Assembly: GCA_012064415.1 (NCBI GenBank)
Contig: SSNU01000323.1
Location: 20,674 to 84,673 of the forward strand
DNA length: 64,000 bases
From: Gyrodactylus bullatarudis
Lineage: Eukaryota > Platyhelminthes > Monogenea > Gyrodactylidea > Gyrodactylidae
Direction of reading: 5' to 3'
Of the stretch, positions 27,501 to 35,563 are shown piece by piece. A program made the position numbers and the translations under genes. The notes under the pieces were generated by a model. It did no database searches. It saw only the letters and a list, made by a program, of their open reading frames with translations, and was not told the DNA's origin. Numbering within the stretch: position 1 is the first letter of the stretch; each line of letters begins with the position of its first letter.

Positions 27501-28032
27501 GTGTTATCTCCAATGTCTATCACGATCTCTATCGCATCCAATAGCCAAAGTCCATCACGCCATCCACAAGAATGGAACCCTTGACAATTCATCATTTGTT
27601 ATTTCATCCCGATTGAAGGCTGACCAACAGACTCCAAATATTGTTCGAATTCGCCCAATCTTACGCAACACAGGCAATCATCATAATCAATCAGGCAACT
27701 TTTCCGACTCCTTCCATCCCCATCGAACCCCGTGGACAAAGAGTCTCTTTAACTCTCTCAGCGGTGATGCTTCCATTAGTTATTCAAATAATCCTGATAG
27801 TACTGCCTGTCGTTCACCGGTTAAACAAATAAAACATCTTGCCAACTCACTCAATTGTACAGGAAAACAAACTTTTGATTCAGTTAACAACAGTCATCAT
27901 CCATCTTCCACGACAACTAACCACACCCCTACTACTACCCCGAATAATCTTTCCACTCTTGGCCGTCAGGAGGAGCAGGCACTGTTGGTGGAAGACTGGC
28001 TTTCAGCCATAAGAAAAGCCTTACTTATGTAA
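9600..28032 (+). CDS. PH-domain protein, 5'-incomplete, five exons
   Basis: Proposed exons: 9600-10081, 23689-24110, 24838-25123, 25221-25420, 27487-28032. All have AG/GT borders and matching phases (2 in; then 1, 0, 1, 0). The first exon encodes a Ser/Thr-rich stretch with a CSNCKC motif. The rest encodes a pleckstrin-homology domain broken by long polar inserts: strand 1 [11 protein letters not shown] (exon 2), [12 protein letters not shown] (exon 3), [15 protein letters not shown] (exon 4), [10 protein letters not shown] and NSSFVISSR (exon 5), then the closing helix [11 protein letters not shown] just before the stop. PH domains bind phosphoinositides or proteins at membranes; the rest of the protein is not recognised. 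The link of the first exon to the others over a 13.6-kb intron is inferred from compatible phase (…K, T+AT). Further 5' exons must exist upstream. Confidence 0.6.
10082..14570. other. Intronic or intergenic DNA with repeats
   Basis: No gene is seen. About 11425-11690 is a fold-back-like repeat ending in a run of 13 C (11672-11684), with relatives near 26730-26850 and 62370-62530 (shared 'AAATTGCTATTTTTC'-type motifs). About 13905-14170 is related to the interior of the element at 46384-46900. A short AT dinucleotide run lies near 13495-13508. Confidence 0.45.
14574..15772. mobile_element. Mutator-like element with terminal inverted repeats, degenerate
   Basis: Left terminus (14574-14652) and right terminus (15640-15772) are inverted copies. 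They share ATTTGCAAAACTAG at the tips, then TGTCCAAGGGGGTTT, then a block AATCTAGTAATCCATAC with its partner. The right terminus is longer because it holds about three tandem units starting ACATACTAA. Inside lies a transposase remnant (15080-15205). Length is about 1.2 kb, so it is deleted or decayed relative to an autonomous element. Confidence 0.65.
15080..15205 (+). pseudogene. MULE transposase domain remnant
   Basis: A 41-codon frame reads [18 protein letters not shown] then [17 protein letters not shown]. This matches the layout of the MULE transposase catalytic core: a D followed by a Tyr/Asn-rich turn, then hydrophobic residues and 'G-hydrophobic-D-G-N' before the 'hydrophobic-F' strand. 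A stop follows soon after, and the flanks are closed in all frames. It sits between matching terminal inverted repeats, which supports the call. Confidence 0.5.
15920..16060. repeat. Dispersed 'GTCCCATTGTT' repeat, member
   Basis: The stretch with GGTATCTTTCAGTT, CTCGAGAAAGA and CACTGGTGCAACAATGGGAC-type words, then AAGGGTTAA, is closely related in inverted orientation to 51050-51140. A shorter relative lies near 6340. Its TTAACCCTTAA-like end resembles the ends of the element at 46384-46900. Confidence 0.6.
16060..19350. other. 3.3 kb with no recognisable gene
   Basis: AT-rich. The longer open frames (for example 18617-18901 on the minus strand) show no domain, no neighbouring exons and ordinary noncoding composition. 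The stretch lies within the proposed long intron of the PH-domain gene. Confidence 0.45.
19354..19432 (+). repeat. tRNA-derived SINE head
   Basis: The 79-nt segment begins GGTGTGG and ends CCACACC, pairing like an acceptor stem. It has a box A-like TGGCGTAGTGA near the 5' end and a box B-like GGTTTAAACCC near the 3' end. The clover-leaf is otherwise poor, so a tRNA-derived SINE or pseudo-tRNA is more likely than a working tRNA. It ends about 70 bp before the start of the segmental duplication (19505). Confidence 0.6.
20287..21553 (-). pseudogene. Actin copy 2: intact C-terminal part, decayed N-terminus, assembly gap
   Basis: From 21093 down to 20287 one frame encodes 268 actin residues (from [20 protein letters not shown] to ITKEEYDES) with no break. 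Instead of [10 protein letters not shown] the frame continues [21 protein letters not shown] and stops, so the conserved actin C-terminus is missing. Upstream of the gap (21240-21553) there are indels relative to copy 1, an in-frame TAA where copy 1 has Cys-Lys (…GSGMCKAG), and loss of part of the GMGKKDVF region. The halves either side of the N may come from different copies. As assembled it cannot encode a full actin. Confidence 0.8.
21115..21230. other. Unmerged assembly overlap after N gap
   Basis: The sequence after the N at 21114 restarts with CCAGTTGTTCTACCAGAAGC and repeats the preceding 115 or so bases, up to CTATTACTCTTGG. This is the signature of two contigs that overlap but were scaffolded with a token gap. 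Confidence 0.85.
21599..21606 (-). promoter_or_regulatory. TATA box of actin copy 2
   Basis: TATAAAAG on the minus strand at the same distance from the ATG as in copy 1. It is retained although the N-terminal coding part is broken. Confidence 0.55.
22277..22498. mobile_element. MITE with about 57-bp terminal inverted repeats
   Basis: The left end begins ACAGTAAAAATATTTC and contains TATTGAAACATC and CCCCCTAATTAAGTA. The right end is its near-complete inverse, finishing GAAATATTTTTACTGT. The flanks read T-TA on both sides, compatible with a TA target-site duplication as in Tc1/mariner-derived MITEs. The middle (about 100 bp) has no coding frame. Confidence 0.75.
23244..23354. mobile_element. 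Small hairpin element
   Basis: TTTGCAGTTTGTTAAGGAA near 23247 and TTCCTTAACGAACTGCAAA near 23333 are inverted copies with one mismatch. They flank about 70 bp of A-rich DNA. It is probably a short MITE. Confidence 0.55.
25975..26388 (-). pseudogene. mariner transposase fragment (N-terminal part, frameshifted)
   Basis: The frame 26388-26164 begins [16 protein letters not shown]. It continues with [18 protein letters not shown] and [14 protein letters not shown], the double helix-turn-helix arrangement of mariner transposases. After a frameshift near 26220 it goes on as [13 protein letters not shown] (the GRP linker) and, after a stop, [10 protein letters not shown] and [12 protein letters not shown], resembling 'WVPHeLte' of mariner. 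The DD(34)D catalytic domain is absent. It lies in the intron before the last exon of the PH-domain gene, in antisense orientation. Confidence 0.75.
26993..27199 (+). repeat. Partial copy of the PH-gene last exon
   Basis: About 205 bp, nearly identical to 27864-28069. It includes the codons for [14 protein letters not shown], the closing PH helix [13 protein letters not shown], the stop and about 38 bp of 3' UTR. Just upstream (26962-26990) the 29-bp stretch CACACCCCTACTACTACC… occurs once more, so the copy is itself rearranged. No splice site in the required phase precedes it, so an alternative last exon is unlikely. Confidence 0.85.
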
Positions 28033-28069
28033 TCTCACTTTTTCAGTTTAGTTTTTGCAAATTATCCAA

Positions 28070-30287
28070 ATCTGTTATCCTCATTTGTAAATATATATAT
28101 AAACACGTATACATATATAAAAGGTTTCTGTCTAAAACAAGTATCAGATTTTATTCCAACCACTTACCATTTCAGAGAGGAACAAAGAGAGATTCTTTAG
28201 ATATTCCACATTTATCATACGCGATAAAAGTTGGACATGTATAACCCATCCTTTTGAAATTTTACAATTTGTATAATTGGCAAACGATTCTGTGTACTCG
28301 CTTTACATAAAACTCTCTTCCCTCATACAAATGTGTGTTCGCTGTAAAAAAAAGTATTCTAAGAAATTAACTCAAATAATTATGTATTTAAAATTCATTT
28401 TCCCTCCCATCAATAAAGGGGAAATATAGTAATTTTTTGATTTCAATAAATTCTGATTTTATTTTAACATGAAATATTTTTATACTTTAGTCTTTAGCTA
28501 ATTTAGTTGTTGAAGCAATTAACATTAGACAAAAAATTCGAAAGAAAAAATATTGGATCGATTTCCTTCGTGATAAGAGAAAAATGGTTCGATTTTCCAC
28601 ATAGATCAATAATTTCTGTGAGCTTCTCCAGGCGTATTCGTGTTCTTTATCTAATGTTTAATTGTTTTAAATATTTGAAATTGATTAAAGTTTAAAGCTC
28701 AAAAATTTGGCGCTTTTTTAAATTGTAAAATTTTCTCAAATTAATATTGATATTTAATACTTTCCGGAATTTTTTTAATTTCATCATGGAATTCAAACTT
28801 GTTCCTGACTATCCGCAGAAAAATTTTGATTGTTTTGGAAAATACTGAATTTTTTATCTTCATGTCAAAAACTGGTTTTTTAAGTATAATTTAACTAAAT
28901 TAAAGCCTAATCATAATTTTTAAACCCAAAGATTGTTTAGCTTGATTCTCAAAGATTTCCTAAAACCTGAAAAGAAGACTTAGCAAATTTCGATGCAACC
29001 GTGGAACTATTTTATAAGATCACATCGCAAACTGAAACAGAATTTGTTCATGAATCTTTTTAAACCAGAACTGAAACCATTTCACCCCTTAAAGATGCTT
29101 CTAGGTAAGTTTATCTTAGGTCTCGTGGAAGTCCACTATTCACATTGTTGGTTTAAAATTCAATGTCAAATTTTCTTATCAATCTAGGTTTTACATGTTT
29201 AAAGTTTAGATTTAGAAGCCTTTTGACCTAAATCATACAAATTCAAGTTTATTTTTTCATGTAGAACTAATTAAATGAAACAGTATCAAGATTTTTTCAA
29301 CACCTTGAGCTTAATTTAATTTGATATGTAATTGAACTGTTATCCCAAAAACATATTGCATCTATTACAAGTTTTTGCAAAAGTTTTTTTTGCTTTAGAT
29401 TACCAACATTTCGGTACCTATTAATATGAAATTTGGAGTCGATTATTTTTTTCACAAACTTTTATATTTTCAGGAAAAATAGGAGCCTTTTTCAAATTTC
29501 TGTTTTTACGAAAATCTCAAAACCCTTAAATTTTGTTACGGATAAGTTCGTTATTAAACTTTTACACGATTTTGGGGAGATTCTCATAGTGAAACTCTCA
29601 AACCTACAACTTGTCCTCTCATCTTATCTTCAAAAGGAAACAATGAGAAATTGGCTGAAGCCGATAACTATAATTCTATTCAAAATCAATAAAAAATACT
29701 TATTTTTCGATTGGTTAAATTGGTCCTCATAATCTGGATGTATAATATATAAACTAAGATTTCCGTAAAAATAAAATTAAGTCAATACCATGATCAAATG
29801 AGTGTTTATGAACATTCTTGAAAAGATGTTCCTTTGTCCTTTGTCATAGGTTTTCTGATTGTTCTTCCACAATAAGTTGGACCACATCCACAATGTAACT
29901 TATGAGTTAAAGACAATCTTTGTGTTTTTGAATCCATTTTTTAATTGTATATTGGATTACAGTTAGTATTTCCCCTTTGAAATTTAACCTCATGAAAATG
30001 GTTTTGACCTCTTCAGTGGTCGACATATTCAGGTCACCTAGTCCGAGACTTTAGATTCTGTAATGTAATCTCTCCGAATTGAAATTTGATTCTTTTTATT
30101 TAAGAATGATTTGAACTATGGAAATATGCATGTTTTGTGACGATTGAAATTCAATTTATATCAAAGATTTGAGTCCGCTAAGAATAACCAGGACCATCAT
30201 TCTGTTTGAAAAGTCTGATTCGAGTCAAAAATTGATAAATTTAAAAATTGAAAATTTTCAATCATTAAATGAATGTTAAATTAACCT
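28070..30287. other. Repeat-rich stretch with no gene seen
   Basis: Open frames near 28507-29732 have very AT-rich codons and no recognisable domain. The sequence near 28790-28875 (GTTCCTGACTATCCGCAG … TTATCTTCATGTCAA) belongs to the dispersed fold-back family. Confidence 0.4.
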
Positions 30288-30564
30288 GTCAATCTGATTC
30301 AATAGAAAATTTCAACTTATCAAAAGCAAGTATCACTCTATAAAATTACGATCTGATTAAACCAAACGATCCATAAAGGTGAAAGATGAAAGTTATCATT
30401 ATCCTTGTAATAGCTCTATTTTTCTGTTTCGATAGATTCGAAGCGGCTTTTGTCAATTTTAGATCTGGAAATAGCAAGTACATAGAATTTTGCCTATTTT
30501 ACGACTGCAATGGGTACACCAAGGCTGATCTCTATCCTAGAACAACGACCACGACAACTACAAC
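30288..30564. repeat. 277-bp direct repeat, copy A (secreted-peptide gene)
   Basis: Identical, by my base-by-base reading, to 33234-33510. The repeat covers about 98 bp upstream of the ATG plus the first 179 coding bases, and breaks off inside the ACN threonine-codon run. Confidence 0.9.
30339..30345 (+). promoter_or_regulatory. TATA box of secreted-peptide copy A
   Basis: TATAAAA, preserved at the same position in copy B (33284-33290) within the identical 5' flank. Confidence 0.5.
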
Positions 30565-30610
30565 CGAGAGTTATTTCATGAGACATAAGAGCTTACATGG
30601 CCTTATTTGA
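30386..30610 (+). CDS. Small secreted peptide, copy A (altered C-terminus)
   Basis: 74 residues. The first 20 or so residues (MKVIIILVIALFFCFDRFEA) form a clear signal peptide. The mature part begins AFVNFRSGNSKYIEF and has two cysteines (FCLFYDC) and a run of eight threonines. It then ends in ESYFMRHKSLHGLI, unrelated to the tail of copy B. A TATA box (30339-30345) lies 41 bp upstream, and AATAAA occurs at 30673-30678. The function is unknown. Secretion, small size, duplication and tail change would fit a host- or environment-facing peptide, but that is inference. Confidence 0.65.
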   Translation: MKVIIILVIALFFCFDRFEAAFVNFRSGNSKYIEFCLFYDCNGYTKADLYPRTTTTTTTTESYFMRHKSLHGLI

Positions 30611-31130
30611 TAAACATTGCTCCACCTTTAATGTACTTATGAGTATCGATTTAGTTTACGCCGAAGTTTAGTAATAAAGCTATTCTCGCTTCATTTGGGG
30701 TTTTTTGATTAAAAAAAACAGTCTCAGCATTTTCTCAAGATTTTTATTTTTGGAAACCGATTCATCTTATTCAAGAAAAAATAATTCGAAAAATTAAAGC
30801 TATTGGAAATAAATTGAGTTGGTTGGTATTTCCATTTTTTCAACTTTGAGTTGAGAATCTTCGAGGTGTTAGAGGGAAAAATAGTTGATAATTTACTAAA
30901 ATCATCATTCATATCTCATTTAGTGAGAAAGCTGTTAATTATGAAATTTTTCACCCGGATTATCTCTTCTGTAATGAGTAGGGCCTATTAATTTTGGTTA
31001 TCTTTTTTACATTGGACTCCTAAAATTTAGAATAGTAATATAATTTCAGACTTAGCAAAGTGGTAACTTTGAGATTTCAGGATATTTTCTACTTCAATTA
31101 AATAAAATGTAATGATGAACATTGAACAAT

Positions 31131-32960
31131 ATAAACCTAGTTGACATGAAGATGAGAATTTACTAATTTTACAAAAAAACTTGATATTTTTCTCCGGATT
31201 CACAGAAAAAAATAATTTTTAGAATTCTAAAACGGAATGAGCTAATAAGATGTGGATATTCGAAAAAATTCCGAAAAAATTCAATCTGACCAAAACTAGG
31301 CCGTTTTTCGAATTTTGAAAATGTACCAAATAATAATATAAATAATAATATAATAATATATATAATAAATAATATAAACTGAAAGCAACATCTCAGAAGA
31401 AATAGACGGATCAGACCTAACTGATTTGAAGTTGGGGTTCTATGATTAAGACATTGATCATTCAATGAATAAGATACATCAAGAAACGGAATATAATAAA
31501 TAATTTTTGAAATACCAAATAATAAGACCATATGAAGAGTAAAATTATAGGAAATTATAATTGTAAAAACATTTTTCAAAAAGCCAACATTTAACCAGCG
31601 ATGCATTTGAAATCCAGTGAAACATACACCTAATTAATATGAAAATGGGAATTTATGATTTTTAGAAATTTTTTGTTGATTTAGAAGTGAGAGAGTGATC
31701 AAAAGATAATTTTTAGGATCTCGATTAGTCAAAGAAATCAAATATGCTGATTCAGATTTTGAGAATCCGCCCATCTTCGTGTGAAAATCGAATTTTGATT
31801 TTTTTAAACATTTTCACTACTTGAAAATCGATGAAATTTTGATGATTCAAGATCTCTGGAAATTGGCGAGTCCATTGGGATTTTTATGGTCATAATCGGT
31901 TTCTTTGACTAATCATGATCCTAAAAATCAACTTTTGATCACTCTCTCAACAAAAATTATAATTTTTGATAATTATCAACTTAAAGTTCAAAAAAATGGG
32001 AATTCGGTGCCATCGCTAGATTTGAAATATGCCATAACTTTCTTAAAATTTTATTTTTTTTCTTCAGATCCTGAAAGTGGGACCTACGATCTAAATTTCA
32101 AAAAATCTTGATCAAATTCGATTTCTTGATGAAAAAATTAAGAATTTTGTAAAATTCATAAATTCCCATCTTCATATTAACTAGGTGTATATCACTAGAT
32201 GGTTAATTCCAAAAATTACCCCAAGAAATTTTTTTCTCCAAAAAACACCCCAAAAATGATCATTCCAACACTTGTTCAAATCAATTATTATTTCAAAATT
32301 CCCCTCTCTACTTGATTTATTGTCAGATACATTTTTCCAACGGTTAAACTTTTATTCAATGATTGAAAGTGAACTTTCTCCTTATATAGAACCTTTGATG
32401 GAAAAAAACTTGCGCGAATCTAGGCTCTTTCAAATTTTCGCTCCCCTAAAGAAGATCTATCTATGTTTCTCAAGATCGAAATAGTGATTTAAGATTATTA
32501 ATTTCAATGAATTTCAATGTCCTTGTAGTTTTGCAAAAACTAATGGATATTCCTGTAAAAATCTGTGTACCGTGGCTAACAAGTTAGAAGTTTCCCTTGA
32601 AAATTATGTCCCGAATTAATTCAGCTTACTCGGAGATTATCATGCTCTGTGACGCCGATAATCTGAAAGAGTCGGAACTTGAAGGTTACAAAATAAATAA
32701 AAAACGTGGATGACCATGCAAAGCCGTAAAAGATCAAGAGCTGAAATAAAATTATTTCTAAGAAGTTTCCTTTGAAAAATTTTATAAAAATATTTCCTTT
32801 GGTGTGATTTTTGAAATTAACCCTTATTAACACTATTTAACTTAACTGCTTACTCCAATATGGAATTCAAAAAATAAACTTGTTCCTGACTTTCTGCAAA
32901 AATATATTGAGTTTTTTTAGAAATGTAGTAAATTCTCATCTTTATGATAACTAGCTTCAG
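31131..32960. mobile_element. Fold-back element pair, one nested in the other
   Basis: Outer termini: CTAGTTGACATGAAGATGAG near 31136 and its inverse (…CTCATCTTTATGATAACTAG) near 32935. Inside, about 31625-32190 is another member with its own inverted ends (TTAATATGAAAATGGGAATT and AATTCCCATCTTCATATTAA) and internal inverted blocks (GTGAGAGAGTGATCAAAAG versus CTTTTGATCACTCTCTCAAC). No transposase is visible. Confidence 0.55.
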
Positions 32961-33233
32961 TTGAGTGTTATGGTTTAAAAACCATTTCCAGAGGATCTCA
33001 ATTTTGTAAAAATATCTAGCCGGTGTATGATTCTGATGAGAACTAATGAAAAGTACCTTAATTACTAATTATATTATTATAATTAACTTGTCTTCCAAAC
33101 TAAATTTTCATGAAGATCTGAATCAGAAAAAACAATTTTAGGTCAAGAGGTATTTTTAGATTTTATATCAATGAAATAACTGTCAGAAACAGTATTTTTT
33201 AAATCGAAAATATGCAAAATTTTAAGTGAACCA

Positions 33234-33510
33234 GTCAATCTGATTCAATAGAAAATTTCAACTTATCAAAAGCAAGTATCACTCTATAAAATTACGATCT
33301 GATTAAACCAAACGATCCATAAAGGTGAAAGATGAAAGTTATCATTATCCTTGTAATAGCTCTATTTTTCTGTTTCGATAGATTCGAAGCGGCTTTTGTC
33401 AATTTTAGATCTGGAAATAGCAAGTACATAGAATTTTGCCTATTTTACGACTGCAATGGGTACACCAAGGCTGATCTCTATCCTAGAACAACGACCACGA
33501 CAACTACAAC
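33234..33510. repeat. 277-bp direct repeat, copy B (secreted-peptide gene)
   Basis: Partner of 30288-30564, offset 2946 bp, same orientation, no mismatch seen. Confidence 0.9.
33284..33290 (+). promoter_or_regulatory. TATA box of secreted-peptide copy B
   Basis: TATAAAA, 42 bp before the ATG at 33332. Confidence 0.5.
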
Positions 33511-33562
33511 AACTACTCAACCCACAAGAAGGTCTTCTCGCCGATGTTTGCGTTGTTTATGA
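33332..33562 (+). CDS. Small secreted peptide, copy B (basic Cys tail)
   Basis: 76 residues. Signal peptide and mature N-terminus are identical to copy A. The threonine run is ten long and is followed by QPTRRSSRRCLRCL and a stop. The mature peptide thus has four cysteines (FCLFYDC, then CLRC) and a strongly basic C-terminus. AATAAA follows 5 bp after the stop (33568-33573), so this looks like the complete parental form. The Thr-rich linker could be O-glycosylated. I recognise no family. Confidence 0.7.
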   Translation: MKVIIILVIALFFCFDRFEAAFVNFRSGNSKYIEFCLFYDCNGYTKADLYPRTTTTTTTTTTQPTRRSSRRCLRCL

Positions 33563-33602
33563 GGTTCAATAAAATTTGTAATTTTCCGATAAAATTCAGA
33601 AT

Positions 33603-33827
33603 ATAACTATTAATATCTGTCAATTTAATATAGATAAATCATTCTACACAATACCAAATGAAACAGCAATTTTTGATTTGAACATATACATCAATAACCA
33701 TAAAATCCTACCAACAGAACTTGTCAAAGACCTTGGAGTTACCTATTCATGGAAATTTGACTTTACTGATCACTACAATAATATAATTAATCAATTCATT
33801 AGAAGACTGATTCATATTCATAAATAA
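33603..33827 (+). pseudogene. Non-LTR retrotransposon reverse transcriptase fragment
   Basis: A frame reads NIDKSFYTIPNETAIF … LPTELVKDLGVTYSWKFDF and ends IRRLIHIHK. 'KDLGV' followed by about ten residues and a hydrophobic/His segment is the conserved C-terminal thumb-region motif of jockey/CR1-type LINE reverse transcriptases. The catalytic YADD part is missing. Degenerate sequence continues to about 34130, where a (TTA)n-like tail (ATATATTATTATTATT) resembles a LINE 3' end. It starts about 30 bp after the poly(A) signal of the secreted-peptide gene. Confidence 0.55.
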
Positions 33828-34937
33828 ACCGACCTAAAATTACCTAAAAACTGTTTAAGACAAAGAAGAGAACTGAAGACGCTCACCCTTATTAAATCTT
33901 CGCCACTAGTCTACTCCAATCGACAGGGACTACGCAATAATACCCCAGAATTTAGTCAAATGAAAAAGCTTGCCATATTTAATAGATGCAAAAATATTTT
34001 TAAAAAACTAAGTCGCTCAATTAAAAACTTGAATATTAGAATTCAAAAAAGAAATTAGAAACGCTATAATATTATAAGAAGAATTATTTAATTTTTATAA
34101 AGATAACATATGAATTGTTAAATAAATATATATTATTATTATTATATAATTTAGTAATACCTAAATGTTTTCTTAAGATCTAGAAAAACTGAAAATGATA
34201 CGTTCCGATTTCATGGCATTATTTTAATATTTTATTGCGAATCTACCAAAAAATCTCATATAAACTTCTTTTTAGTGAATAGAATATAAATCAATCATGT
34301 TGAAAATAAACTAAAAAATCGAGATAATTTTAAGATTATTATTTTCTTCAAGGCTATAGCTCTTTAAACAATTAAAATTATCTCTCTACCTCAAAAAATC
34401 ATCAATATGAACTTCCATGTTATAAAAGTATTCACTAAGCTTCCTAGATAGTGCATTATCCGAAAAATTATCGATAGAAATAATTTTGCTTGATCGACCA
34501 TTAATTTTCAAAAATTTTATGAGAACCTCATGTATTCTGAAGCACCAAATCAGGCATGAACTTCACAATAAAATAGTAAAATTTTGTATTTTTGCTAATA
34601 ACACTCTTGCTTCTAAAACTTTTACTAAATTATTTCGTTTTACGTCTATAAAAATAACTCCATCCGATGCAGAATGAAAAGTTTTCTACTTGTCTAAGTT
34701 TTAATAATATATTTTAAGACTCTAATCACACGAAGGGTCACTTTTATTTTTATCTCTTGGCATTACCGAATAAGACGTTCCTGTGGGATATAAACTACTG
34801 TTAGAAAAGCTTATCCATTTTCAAAGACATGAAAAAAATCTCAGATTTTTTATTATCTTTGCCAGCTTATTCTAGAGAAATATTTCCGAAACTATTTTAC
34901 AAGAACATGAAATTTATTAATAACAATCTGTATTTAA

Positions 34938-35378
34938 GAGCTAGTGACGATGAAAATTGAATGTATTTTTAGAAAAAACTCAATATTTTTCTCAGGAATT
35001 TTTTGAGTTCGATTCTGAAGTAAAAATTAATTTGGCCAAAAATGAGTCGAATTTCCACTTTAACCTCGATTTCAAATATTTAAAGTAATCCTATTCTATA
35101 ATTCTAGATTAAATTTAGAAGCATCACTTATTTTGGGTTTCTTTGTCTAACGATGATTTGAAATGTCTGTATCTAGTATAAATCTTAAAAATTTTAATTT
35201 GGCGCATTTTCAAAATTGGATTATTTGATTTAAATTTTTTCGAGAATCTTTTAGATTTCAATGTTGAAATTTTCAACAACTCTTGTATTCTTTTAATCAT
35301 GGAATTCAAAAAATAAATTTGAGTTTCTTGTAAAAATAGAGAATTCTCATCTTCATGTCAACTAGCTTTTTAATATCC
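34938..35378. mobile_element. Fold-back family member
   Basis: Ends: GAGCTAGTGACGATGAAAAT (34938) and inverse ATCTTCATGTCAACTAGCTT (about 35350). Adjacent inverted blocks match the family described at 58298. It lies just downstream of the Munc18-like gene. Confidence 0.45.
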
Positions 35379-35563
35379 AACCGATTTTTCGCCAATATTT
35401 TTCATCAACATAACAATAAAATATCAAAATTGGCTTTATTTTAATGAGACAATAATATTTGTTGATGACATTATAATTATATGGCTTCCTCTAAAATAAT
35501 AATTGTTAATCTGACTCGGTTAGTTATGCTTTTTAATTTTCTTGAATTTAAACGCCAGTTAAA

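Noticed and set aside
28507..29732. Run of plus-strand open frames
   Set aside because: Very AT-rich codons, no domains, and overlap with dispersed repeats.
31169..31606. 145-codon minus-strand hydrophobic frame
   Set aside because: It falls within the fold-back repeat region and an (AAT)n-like stretch. The hydrophobicity comes from AT-rich codons, and no family resemblance was found.
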